From positions 33,205,263 to 33,269,262 of the forward strand of contig CM055828.1 in assembly GCA_029582265.1 (NCBI GenBank): 64,000 bases of DNA. Direction: 5' to 3'. Shown here piece after piece: positions 11,783-22,199 of the stretch. The stretch is from Zoroaster sp. YZ-2022 (taxonomy: Eukaryota > Echinodermata > Asteroidea > Forcipulatida > Zoroasteridae). The position numbers and the translations under genes are program-made. Below the pieces are notes generated by a model. That model made no database searches. It had not been told where the DNA came from and saw only the letters and a program-made list of their open reading frames with translations. Within the stretch, counting starts at the first letter, position 1. Every line of letters starts with the position of its first letter.

Positions 11783-12792
11783 CTAACCATTACAATAAAT
11801 AAGATGGAATGTATAAAGTAATATAAAGTGCGAATCGAAAGAATCACACAATGAAAGAGGCATCCGTCTCGCATTCCGCCTGTCACACTGCCTCGCTGAA
11901 TTTTAATTTAGACCTGTTTATTAAATTGTATATCTTTTAGACGGTGACGTATTGTTCAGTTTGACCTCAGGTTTAGGCCATAAAAAGTTTCCGTAAAGTA
12001 AATTTGTAAAAATTAATGTAAACAGTAAATGCATCCAAACTTCATATAACAATCGGGGGTGAGGTGATTTTTTTAGTAAAAAAGGGGGAGGGGGAATTAA
12101 CTTCTTCCGGGCATACGTGCAAGAATTGAACTCACAAATGCACATCTACCCACACCCCCCCAAAAAAAACCAAACAAACAAACAAACACCCCAACAAAAA
12201 AAAACAAAAAAAACAACAACAACAAAAACATGACAGCATGCATTAGACAACATGTATGCAAGTTGGGATGGGGGTTCAAACCCCCACTGGACCTACTGAT
12301 GTTATTTTCTTTAGTAAACAAACAAACAATTAAAACAAAAACAAAAAAGAATAAAGGGAGAAGAGGAACTGTCACGGTGTTGTGTTTTTAAGCGGTTTTT
12401 TTCTTTTTTTTCTTCTTCTTCTTATTTTTCTTGGGGATTACCCCTCCCGGGAAATTAATCCACCAAGAAAAATCTCTGGCCACGCGCCTGGACAGACGGA
12501 ATATTACTAATTTCTCAGGCTGCTTGGTACCATCGCCAACTTCGCATCAATTAAGTTTTAAGATGGTAAACCAAATACCTAGCGACTATGGTGGTGTTAG
12601 TGATTGTATGCTTGCATGATTTGTACTACTGTGAATTATGTATCATCATATACCGGTAACGAATTCATCATTCATGGTACCAGGAGTGTGGCCAGACATT
12701 TGTCAAGGGAGAGACGGCGACCAATTTATTTTAAGAAAACTGAGCCTCCGGCATATTTTCGCCTGGAAAATATTCTGACTGAGGTCCCAGAG

Positions 12793-13031
12793 CAGCGGCG
12801 TAGCCACGGGGGGCCTGGGGGGGTGGGGGGTTGGGCACGTGCCCCCCACAAATTTCCAGTGCCCCCCCCCCACGCCCCCCCAGGTGCCCCCACGAATAAT
12901 CCCGATAGTGCCCCCAAAAAAGAAAAGAAAAAGAAAAGGAAAAAAACCCATAGCCCCTGCCCCCCCCCCACTGAAAAGTAATGCCCCCTGTTGCCCCCCC
13001 CCCCACTGAAAAAGTCCTAGCTACGCCGCTG
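12793..13031. mobile_element. hAT-like MITE (CAGCGGCGTAGCCA family), copy 1
   Basis: The termini CAGCGGCGTAGCCA and TAGCTACGCCGCTG are inverted repeats. An exact 8-bp target duplication TCCCAGAG lies at 12785-12792 and 13032-13039. The interior is runs of C and G (GTGCCCCCC). Reading frames over it (Pro- or Gly-rich) are not genes. Confidence 0.9.
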
Positions 13032-14144
13032 TCCCAGAGCAACTTCCCCTCCTCCTTTTTTAAGACTACGTGCCTGCACAGTACAGCACACTCGATATTT
13101 CCAGTGAAGTTTATCAATAAATGCATGATAAATCAGGCATCAGCATGTTACCGATGGCAGCATCTTACCATGAACCGTCGTGGATTTATTCTCATCATGT
13201 TGACTCCACATTCCTGACCATGAAATCATACAAATCAGTTGAAATCAGAACTTTTTCCAATTCATAATCACTTTCCAGTATCGTGGACTTTTCAATAAGC
13301 TCTAGGCCTACGTATCACAGACGTGTTACTACATTCTAAGCAGAGGCGGGTCGTGGTTTATCACAATAATTTTCTGTACTGAGAAAGCCGTAGTACTGAT
13401 TCTTTAGTCTGGCGGGTTTTGATAACAATGGTTTTTGTAAATCGACCGGCATATTCCTTTCATGGATTTGACAACTTTGACAATACGATATGGCCTTGTG
13501 TAACAGCTGGATTTTAGGTTATAAATGTTACATTTTTAGACTCACAGCAGGATCGAATATTGCCTTTAGATGTTTTGGGGTTGGACTACTTTTTAGTGTG
13601 GGAAATGTGTTACCAACAGCTTGTCACAAAAAGCTTGGGAAATGTGAATTTCATCTAGATGTATAACATTATTTCAACAGTGGATTGTTTATTTATTAAT
13701 GTAAAATTATGACTGAGAATGCATTGTATGTTTTCATTAACTAATCAATGATTGTTTTGTTTCTTTTGTTGAAATGTCTGACAGCATGTCTATATTCATG
13801 CCATTCATAATATACTATATAAGTGAATGCTTGACAAAAAAATTATAAATTTAACACATTTTGTTGAAACAAATTTAACAATATGTTTTATTAAAACCTC
13901 AGTAACAAAATCAACTTAAATTTCTTTTTGTACTGCAAATACAATTGCATAGGATGGTGTGATTTATAATTTTCACACATGTATGAAAGTATTCAGTTAA
14001 GATTATATCAAAATATATAGGGCCTATTGGTTCATGTATGACAAGATATAAATTATGTACAAATAAATATATCTATATAATTCCATTGACTCATTGAAAT
14101 CACTCTTAAAATTCCATCTTATGTACACTTTGTAAGGCACTTTT

Positions 14145-14372
14145 GTAGGACAGTATCGTCATGGTCAGAGCAGACTTTCAACAGGGCATGGAATCGGTGT
14201 CCTAGCTTATGATGAACACAATGACTGAAAATTACTGGCTAATTTATGCAGCAGCAATGGTCATAGGCCTATGACCTTATCATGTAGGTATTATTTCCAG
14301 TCACTGAGTTAATCTGAAACGAACACTCTGATTCCATGCCCTGTTGATCGTGACGATACTGTCCCTTAAATG
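14145..14372. mobile_element. TTAA-type MITE (AGGGGCAGTATCGTC family)
   Basis: The inverted ends contain CAGTATCGTCATGGTC and GTGACGATACTGTCCCTTAA, with GGGCATGGAATC/GATTCCATGCCC inside. Family members end in TTAAAGG...CCTTTAA, so TTAA is the probable target duplication (Kolobok- or piggyBac-like; class not certain). Confidence 0.75.
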
Positions 14373-14748
14373 CTTTACAACAATTATATTACTTTTCTTA
14401 ATATTATTATAATTAAAGGGCAAAATTTTATGGCAAAGGAAAACAAATTTAAATTGGCAACATATTAATAAGGATCCAATACAAAGGTCCACTGCATTTC
14501 TCCCATAAATCAACACTAAAAATTTTGTAAATATAATACTCATTTGAATGCACTGAAGTATTTTGCATTTTGGTAAAAAACATTTTAAATAAATATCTGT
14601 TTTATGACAACTCAATACATCAAAAACCCTGTTTGTTTTGCAATTATGAAATAAAGCAAATGATCGATTTTTAAGATTAGCTAAATTTAATTTTGAATAT
14701 TTTGCAAGAATTTCATAAAATATCTTCAGAGAAAAGATAGATCTGCTT

Positions 14749-15110
14749 TAAGGCCAAAAAAAGGTCTCCAGTTTCTGGTCATAGGTCGGCTTCAAAATCG
14801 ATGCGGTGACACGCTTTTTTTTTTTTTTTTTTTTTTTTTTGGTAATTTTTTTTTCAGACCAAATTTCCAATACACAAAGTATGGTGGCTAAGAGAGGCCT
14901 CACAAATCGGGCAAACGTTCATACCCCTATGTGGAAAAGTCGTTTAAAACACAGCATCACAGAATTCTAATCGATCCAGCAATTTTGGCTGCAAGTGGAC
15001 ATTGTTTCATAGCAAAAAAAAACTGAAACTAAAAATTCTGACGCACAGGTCAAACGCGACATGCGCAGAGCCCAGATACCAGATACTTTTTTTTGTGGGG
15101 GGGGGGGGCT
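14749..15110. mobile_element. TIR element (AAGGCC...TCTCCAGTTTCTGGTC family), truncated
   Basis: It starts TAAGGCCAAAAAAAGGTCTC and contains CAAATCGGGCAAACGTTCAT shared with 41231-41968 and 28695-29164. Its right end is decayed. It lies just past the 3' end of sialyltransferase B. Confidence 0.7.
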
Positions 15111-15117
15111 AAGACAA

Positions 15118-15123
15118 TTTATT
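15118..15123 (-). promoter_or_regulatory. Candidate poly(A) signal of sialyltransferase B
   Basis: AATAAA on the minus strand, 64 bases past the stop codon at 15187. This gives a very short 3' UTR that ends at the edge of the neighbouring TIR element (14749-15110). Confidence 0.55.
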
Positions 15124-15186
15124 CTTACATGGGCCTGACAATGCCACGACAATACATCTACTGATAACCAATCAGTAACCAGTAAT

Positions 15187-18100
15187 TCAAGTGTGTGGTT
15201 TTCTTGTGGTATTATTATTAACATAAATATCATTCCTTGGCTCTAACAGTATCTTAGAACCTGGCGGAAGCTCAACAATCTTTTCCAACAAGTGTTCTTT
15301 ATCGACAGTGATCGTCTCATTTCCCATTCGTAACTGGATGGCACTGTGACCAGCCTTCCAAACTGGGCGTCGCTTCCTGTGCACCGCCCTGTACTTCTTA
15401 TTCTCCCTGTAGTTCTTCAGGAAGGGCGTGTCAAGGGTCATGGCCGAGCCAAATTCCCGCACGGGCCAGGAGGGGTACTTGAATCTGAGGTGGCGTTTGG
15501 TGGCCCAGCGTGCGAACAGGGCCTTCTCAGTGATGAACAGGTGCCCTCCGCTGAGTCGGGTTTCGCTGGCGTTGTAGTAGGAGCACTCCTTGAGTTTGTC
15601 AGGCTCGTAGTAGTGATAGGGAATATGCTGAGCTTCCTCGCTGGGGGTGTCGGGAAATAAAAGATGAGTTCAACAAATATTCAAGCTGGGATTGCTTCCA
15701 ACCAAAAACTGATGTTTCGCCTTGTGTTTTACCGGGAAACTTCTGGAAATGTTCTTTGAAATGATATGTTTCACAAAATAGTTGTCAGAAGTTTGGTTTA
15801 TAGGTAGAGAATGCCAAAAATAAATTTATGACGGGATTCACCACAAATTCATTGCGGTATATATTTACTGTATACCATATTTCTCAAGATTATTTTTAGA
15901 AATGTGTAATTTGACAGCATTTGTTTGAACTTTCTCAAGTTAAATAGCAATGTTCCAATGAAAAATACAATTTTCCAGAAACTGCAGTTAAAATAGCGAA
16001 AAACACAAGAGATACATCTTTAAAACTCGGTCACATTATGTGAATTAATATAGGCTGGTGTCTTAAAGAATTGTCATAATGTGATCTGGTCACATGTTCA
16101 GTTGACCAGGCATGCAATTTCTGCACGTCTGGTCACTAGTCTTTTGCAGTGGCATAGCCAGGATTTTCAGAAGGGAAGGGGGCAAATATTGTTTTTTTTT
16201 TTTTTTGGGGGGGGAGTAAATTTACTGACACAAGACTCAGATGAACTGACAAATTATGTCAATCCGAAATACCAACAAGTTTGTGAATTTACCAACATAC
16301 AGTATTTTGTCAACAAGTGGGGGGGTGAACACCCCCCCTGCATGCCCCTGCATGCCCCTCCCCCCTCCTTTTTGGCTACACCTTTGGAGTAATTCAGTGA
16401 GGTCGGAAGGCTCCAAGTATTGACGGAAAAGCATCAGGTGACAGCAAATATCAACTTTTGAGTGAATTTTTTTAATTTTATTTACTTATTTATTTTATAT
16501 ATTTTTTATTCTCCCCCTTGAGTTCTAGCCTGCACTTTGAGTGGCATTTTAAGAGCCATGTGTTATGGAAACCTTTCATAAAAATAAAAAAATAAATAAA
16601 TAAAAATAATAAAATAAAAACACTGGTCTTTTGGGCAGGGAAGTATCTATGAAGGTTTTTTTTATCAATCCTACCTAATTATTGTGCAGTAGTTTTCATC
16701 AGCCATTCCATACACTGTAACCTCTTGACAGATATCTAAGGCAGCTATAATGGTATACCAACCAGTAGATAGCCACGTTTGTGCTTCTTTCCTGAAAATA
16801 ACATTGTTTGAATGGTTGAAATTAAGGCGGTTGTTCCATGACGTGACCTGCTGGAAATTAACTGTTTTCCACTGAATGAATTCCATTTTGGTATTTAGTG
16901 TACGAAGCAAGTATCTAGTTCTGAATATCTGCAGTGGTAAACTAAGGAAGATCATAACTTTGTTTCTTACCCACAGAAAATCCCAATGTGGCTTGAAAAT
17001 ATATATCAGTGAACCAAAGTTTCTTCCAAGTTCATTGTCAATTTGTCATTTGGTGCGGTCTAGCGCATCAGATGAGATTTGTGTTCTGAAAGCTGAGATG
17101 TCAGAATGTGGGTCCGAATCCTGGCCATATAACATGGGCACTTGTATACTTGATAGGGCTGTGCGTTTTCGGATATTTTTGGAACCGGATACCCGAAATC
17201 AGGAAACTTTGGATACCCGGATACCCGTTTTCATTTTTATTGAAAACATGCCTCCGGTGGTGTACAAATACATGTACTGTAAATTGTAACAGATTGACTT
17301 TTATAATACAGAGGATACCATACTATCGATCTTTTCTTTATTGGAGTGTAATCTCTTGAATTTAAAGATAATTGTCTGTAAAAGTGTAAACATTACATTG
17401 TTCAAGAGTCACAGATTTCTGTTCACACTGCTCAAATGTTAAGTCTGAATTTTAAAAAGTCGTTTACAGGTAATTGGAACCGAAAAATGGAACCGGGTAA
17501 TGACCGTTTCGGTCGGGTATCCAGATACCCGGATACCCGGCACAGCCCTAATACTTGAGCAAAGAGACTTAATAATCTTCCTTGTGTCTCTCCACCCAGG
17601 GGTAAAAATGAAGTGTCTGTAATGGTAGAGATGGTAGTTGTGTTTGATTATAGCCACTGTAGTGCTGAGTATAGCAGCAGAGAGCTGTATACTACCACGG
17701 GATAGGATTTAAAGACAGGAAAATGGCATATACCAAGACACCATTACATAAGAAATGCATATATTAAAATAAGATGTAAGGCATTGAAAGTACAATGTAG
17801 TAGAATGTTAATGATGCAAAGTCCACACCAAGTAAAAAATAATATATCTTAAGTTATGGATGGCAAATAGTAAACAAATAAATGAGCTGCCTGTTAGACT
17901 TAATCCTCAACAGAATTATCCTGCAAAGATTTTTGGCTAAAACTTGTAAGAACTAGTTAAACTTCTTTCCTCTTTCTTTTTTTTTTTGGCAAAGACAAAA
18001 AACAGAAAAGTTATACTTACTTTGACAGCCCTGTTTGGTTTTTAAATAAGGCCTCTGAAGATTTCATCTTTTCATGTGTAAAAGTGTAGAACTGAACGGT

Positions 18101-20202
18101 AGGAAACAGGTGGTTCAGCAGAACGGCAAAACGGTACTCCTTCGAGACGAGCTTCTTGATTTTTTTCCCAGACATCCAGTTGATGAGGAAGATGTCGGCT
18201 CGGGTGTGGTTGTCTGACAGCATCTCGTCACAAGCTCCTGGATCGCACAGGAGGTATGTGAGGTTCGTGATCAGTGGAAGGAAAACAGGGGATGTGAACC
18301 GCAGTGACTATTTTGGTTGACCAATGAGGATCAATGCAGTTCCGGAGCTGTGGAAGGGGATATGTGCCCCTACCTCCTAAAAATCATTATTCATGATTAT
18401 TTCAAAAAAATGTGTTTTCCCCCTCTTTTTTGCATTGATCCCTTTTCATCAAATTAAATCAAATCAAATCAAATCAAATCAAATCAAATCAAATCAAATC
18501 GACCACTCATACTAACAAATCTGAAACTGGGACATGTAATTATGTGGTTTTTTTTTACCCACACTTTGCCGTAATTGCTTCTCTTAACCCAGATTGGGTA
18601 CCCATTAGGGTAAAAATAACTGTTTCTGAGTGCCACACTCCCACAGAATCTCAGTCCTATCTATCTATCTATCTATGTCCCATAGCTTGGAGGCCGTTGG
18701 GGCGACATCTTGATGGCTCTTCGTGAAGCATCTTTGTCCATCATACTCGTTTCTGTAGGTGATACTACTACACTTGGTGGCACCCATCTCCTCTCCAAGT
18801 GTTGCTTAATTAGCTACCAGAGACACCAGGGTAAACCCCTACTACTCTTGTACGATAAGTGTCATTATGGGTTCTTTGACGTGCACTGCTGTTTATAGTA
18901 CACAGGACCAACGGCTTAACGTCCCATCCAAAGGACGAAGCAATTATGGTTAAGTGTCTTGCATCTCAGTCCAAGATACAAGAAATATAAGTGGGGAAGA
19001 GGGTCACCCACCTTCATTATCACTGAATGATTTCTCCAGATTAAGGTGAGCGAGAGATCGTACCGTTGTCCGTGACCCAACATCCTTCTCGTAGCCTGTC
19101 ACCGGGGCATTGTTCATGCGGAAAACACAGGGGGTCTGGTCAATTTCTTTGCCGGCACTGCTGTTGATGAGATGGCCCGAACTGGAGATGACTGCACATT
19201 TGGTACAATGCATCTGAAGTAGCTGGGAATAGATGATTCATAAAGAAGAAGCCATGAATATGGAACCGTCGGAGCGTCAGGTACCACTGCTGGTACATGT
19301 TTGTGGAATGGATTGAGGGTCTGTCATTGTGGCCTTGCCTTATCCTGATAGTAACAGTTATACCCTATTTCAATTCATTTAAAATTTTATTTCCATTTCA
19401 CAATATCAACAATTACAATTAAACTAAAAATTGATAAGTGAGAAGGAGCAAACATTTCGGTGAACACAAGATCAAGCGAAAGGGATGGCATATCCAGGTT
19501 AGCAATAGCTTCAGTTACGAAAGCTTTAGTTTAAAACCTTGCAGCAGCAACGGTAATATGACCTTAAATCATGTGGGGTATTATTTTCAGTCACTGACTT
19601 AATGTGAAACTAGCACTCTGATTCCATGCCCTGTTGATCGTGACGATATTGCCCCTTTAACAAATCTGGAATTGTGGGAAAAATCCAGAAAACTTACATC
19701 CCTGAAATTGACTGTTGTGGGATTAGAATAAAACACTGTACCAAATCAGCTAAGGTAATAGTCTTATTTGAGGATGATCAGAGCATTCTGATCGAAACGT
19801 TGAGTTGTAACCTCCAGTTCTTTTCAGAACTAATTACTACTCAATAGAGAATTTCACATGGTGTCACCGCAATTAGTTTTACTTCGTCTTTTTTGTAATT
19901 TGATTTCACAAATATATGGTATATACCTTGCCTTCCAGGAGACTCTCGTATCCCCAGTGAATCTTCCACTGGGGGGGCCCTTGGCCTCCTGATGCCCTGC
20001 GGTTGCCAATACTCCTCACAGCCTCCAGCATTTTCCTGGATTTCTCCATATCTCTGTGGTATCCATGGAGCTTGACCAGTGGGAATTTGGTTGACCGCTG
20101 AGCTACGATCGGATTGGAGTGCAGCTTGTATATGAAGGACAGATAGGCAGCTGATAGTACGAAGGAGTAGATGAGGGAAATGGCCAGGAGTGTGTTTATG
20201 GT
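15187..20202 (-). CDS. ST6GALNAC-like: ST6GalNAc-type alpha-2,6-sialyltransferase B with C-terminal extension (first coding exon not found)
   Basis: Second GT29 sialyltransferase, same strand as and upstream of copy A. Exons are 20202-19927, 19222-19012, 18237-18021, 16791-16675 and 15640-15187; phases match throughout (424 residues plus stop). The first visible exon gives a signal anchor (LLAISLIYSFVLSAAYLSFI) and a stem ending WGYESLLEGK. The next has the large sialylmotif (CAVISSSGHLINSSAGKEID, RMNNAPVTGYEKDVG). Exon 4 has the small motif (STGWYTIIAALDICQEVTVYG). The last exon has motif III (YHYYEPD) and motif VS (GGHLFITEK). After the usual family end (FKYPSWP) the frame stays open for about 90 more residues: a basic stretch (KNYRENKKYRAVHRKRRP), then a segment with IVELPPGSKILLEPRND, ending RKPHT. 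I do not recognise that extension. Sialylmotifs are intact, so the gene is probably active. The initiator Met exon lies somewhere upstream of 20202. Confidence 0.87.
16149..16396. mobile_element. Relative of the CAGCGGCGTAGCCA hAT-like MITEs
   Basis: It starts CAGTGGCATAGCCAGGATTT and ends TTTTTGGCTACACC, with G-runs and C-runs at the same relative positions. The right end is degraded and no clear target duplication remains. It lies in an intron of sialyltransferase B. Confidence 0.6.
17054..17700 (+). repeat. tRNA-derived SINE, split by a hAT-like insertion
   Basis: The tRNA-like head (GGTGCGGTCTAGCGCATCAG ... GGGTCCGAATCC) is followed after the insertion by the body (TCTCCACCCAGGGGTAAA ... 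AGAGCTGTATACT). The insertion is 17154-17550. Confidence 0.7.
17154..17550. mobile_element. hAT-like MITE (TAGGGCTGTGC family), nested in a SINE
   Basis: TIRs TAGGGCTGTGC and GCACAGCCCTA are flanked by a perfect 8-bp duplication ATACTTGA (17146-17153, 17551-17558). The interior repeats GGATACCCG. It interrupts the SINE at 17054-17700. Confidence 0.88.
18453..18500. repeat. (AAATC)n microsatellite
   Basis: About nine pentanucleotide units. A short CTAT run lies nearby at 18657-18676. Confidence 0.92.
18690..18990 (-). repeat. Fragment of the second SINE-like family
   Basis: The minus strand reads AACCATAATTGCTTCGTCCT, TTGGATGGGACGTTAAGCCG and AGTGCACGTCAAAGAACCC, matching the body joined to the head at 55417-55600. 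In an intron of sialyltransferase B. Confidence 0.55.
19543..19661. mobile_element. TTAA-type MITE, right half only
   Basis: It runs from GCAGCAGCAACGGTAATATG to GATCGTGACGATATTGCCCC then TTTAA, matching the right half of the family. Confidence 0.7.
19768..19876 (+). repeat. Dispersed repeat (GAAACGTYGAGTTGTAACC family)
   Basis: The copy reads TGAGGATGATCAGAGCATTC then TGATCGAAACGTTGAG and the shared block ending CACATGGTGTCACCGCAATT. It lies in an intron of sialyltransferase B, about 50 bases from the exon end at 19927. Confidence 0.7.
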
Positions 20203-20605
20203 CTACGGTGGCGTGGGAAAGAAGAAAACAAGATTTGACATAAACGCATCATTGAATTGACAATGAGCCACATGACATCACTAGTTTACATAAACAGCGC
20301 CCTCTGGCAGGCAAAAGCTGTAGTGTTGTAAATGACTGGAACCATTTCTTCTATTTTGATGAGAAGTCAGCGGAAATTGTTTAATGTGTTTTTGAGATTT
20401 TAAGTAAGGCGCTAAATGTATACATCAAATCTTTTTCATCCGTTATTTTGAATTTGTTTACATAACAGTTGCTATTAAGTGGAGATCTCAGTACAAAATC
20501 TATAAACTTTCCGTATAAACACACACACTGTTGCCTGCCATGAAATCTATGGTACTGACACAGGAAGCTCCAAGTGTAAATATTACATGCATGGTTGGGG
20601 TGGTA

Positions 20606-20756
20606 GATACAAACAAACAAACAAACATACACCCCGACAGGCAGACAGAAAAAATACAAACAAACAAACAAACACCCCAACACCCCGACAAACAAACATA
20701 CCAACAAACAGAAAAATAAACAAACAGACAGACAAACAAAAACAAACAAACAAAAC
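20606..20756. repeat. CAAA/CAGA-rich simple repeat
   Basis: Runs of ACAAACAAACAAAC with ACCCCGACA interludes. The long Cys/Leu/Val frames on the minus strand and Gln/Thr/Lys frames on the plus strand come from it. It lies about 0.5 kb upstream of sialyltransferase B's first visible exon. Confidence 0.88.
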
Positions 20757-21089
20757 AAAAATCACATATATTTTTATGCTTCCACACACATTTGAGGTCT
20801 GTCAATGCACCCATACTGAATTATAGACATGGAGTTGAACTAAAGAATGTAAAAATGTTAACCTTGAAAGGAGCGCTTTGTCAAGCCATGTTATCCAACA
20901 CAGCAGACGGCCAAATAAAGACAGACAGAAATAATTATAGTCATCACTGTCAACAAGATAAAGGACAAAGACAAACAAAGGCCATTAAAACAAATCCATG
21001 GTTTCTGGTGCCCATAGGCGTCACCTCAGTCCAGACTCAAGGGATTATCCTCTTGGCTTTGTTTAAAACCTTTGTTAAATGATATGCAC

Positions 21090-21460
21090 CTAATAATAAT
21101 AATAATAATAATGTAGACTTATATAGCGCACGTATCCACCAAACTGGTGCTCAAGGCACATTACATTATTACCCCTGCTCATCAGGCTCATAAATCATTC
21201 CTGAGACCATCTCAGCTCCCTGGGGAGTAGACAGCTCAATTGCTGCCATTTCAGTGCATGTGGGCTAGTCAAACACAACAACCAACTCTGCCCTCACAGG
21301 TACCCATTTACCCCTGGGTGGAGAGAAGCAATTATGGTAAAGTGTCTTGCTCAAGGACACAAGTACCCCGGTCGCGGTTGGAATTCGAACCCACATTCTG
21401 ACGACTCAGCCATCAGAACATAAATCCAATGCACTAAACCGTTCGACCATGGCATTCCAC
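21090..21460 (-). repeat. tRNA-derived SINE with (ATT)n tail
   Basis: On the minus strand: tRNA-like head (GGTCGAACGGTTTAGTGCAT ... GGGTTCGAATTCC), body with CTCTCCACCCAGGGGTAAAT and CTCCCCAGGGAGCTGAGATG, tail GTGCGCTATATAAGTCTACA then ATT repeats. About 370 bases. Confidence 0.85.
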
Positions 21461-21746
21461 TCCTACTATCACATTTTTAATTGTTGTGTTTCTGTGCTCA
21501 ACAAGAGAAGCTTTGAGTCACATGTTCCAAACCAAAAAAATTGAAAGAAGAGTCTCATCACAGCACCGCTTTTATTGCAGAGCTCAAACCAGAAACTGGA
21601 GACTTATTTTAAGAGCCTTAATTATTGAGATAACCTACAGATCTCCTTCTGAGATAGGCCAGCATCTTCCTGTATCATTACATCCGTCTTCACGTCAGCT
21701 TAATTACTATTTGGCCAAGAACTACAAGGAAATAGATAAATGAATT

Positions 21747-22190
21747 AAAAGGGCAGTATCGCCACAATCAACAGGACATTGAATCGGAATGCTAGTTATA
21801 GATTTCTCAGTGGCTGCCATAATACCCTACATGATAAGGTCATATTACCATTGCTGCTGCATAAATGAGCCAGTAATTTTCAGTCACTGTGTTCATCTTA
21901 AACTAGGACAGCGGCATAGCCACGGGGGGGCCTGGGGGGGCACGTGCCCCCCCACAAATTTCCAGTGCCCCCCAAGGTGCCCCCCCACGAAAAATCCTCA
22001 TAGTGCCCCAAAAAACAGAAAAGAAAAAGAAAAGGGAAAAAACCCATACCCCTGGGCCCCCCCACTGAAAAGCAATGCCCCCCCTGTGCCCCCCACTGAA
22101 AAAGTCCTGGCTACGCCGCTGAACTAGGACATCGATTCCATGCCCTGTCGAAAGTCTGCTCTGATTGTGACGATACTACCCCTTTAACTA
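21747..22190. mobile_element. TTAA-type MITE, interrupted by a hAT-like MITE
   Basis: The left end is TTAAAAGGGCAGTATCGCCA and the right end GACGATACTACCCCTTTAA. The family sequence is continuous once the insertion 21909-22121 and one 8-bp copy are removed. Confidence 0.85.
21909..22121. mobile_element. hAT-like MITE (CAGCGGCGTAGCCA family), copy 2, nested
   Basis: Same family as 12793-13031, with a perfect 8-bp duplication AACTAGGA at 21901-21908 and 22122-22129. It sits inside the TTAA-type MITE at 21747-22190: removing it and one duplication restores that element's continuous sequence. Confidence 0.9.
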
Positions 22191-22199
22191 TGCAAATTA

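Larger units (their letters stand above)
11783..15117. other. Region between the two sialyltransferase genes
   Basis: It should hold the promoter and first exon of sialyltransferase A, but no convincing first exon was found. Recognised contents are a CAAA/AACAA-rich stretch at 12150-12240, a CT/TTC run near 12395-12435, the hAT-like MITE 12793-13031, the TTAA MITE 14145-14372 and the TIR element 14749-15110. Nothing else is recognised between 13040 and 14140. Confidence 0.4.

Noticed and set aside
12604..13126. Pro- and Gly-rich frames on both strands (up to 131 residues)
   Set aside because: Explained by C- and G-runs of the hAT-like MITE at 12793-13031.
20381..20814. Cys/Leu/Val-rich minus-strand frames looking like membrane proteins
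   Set aside because: Translation of the CAAA simple repeat in different frames.
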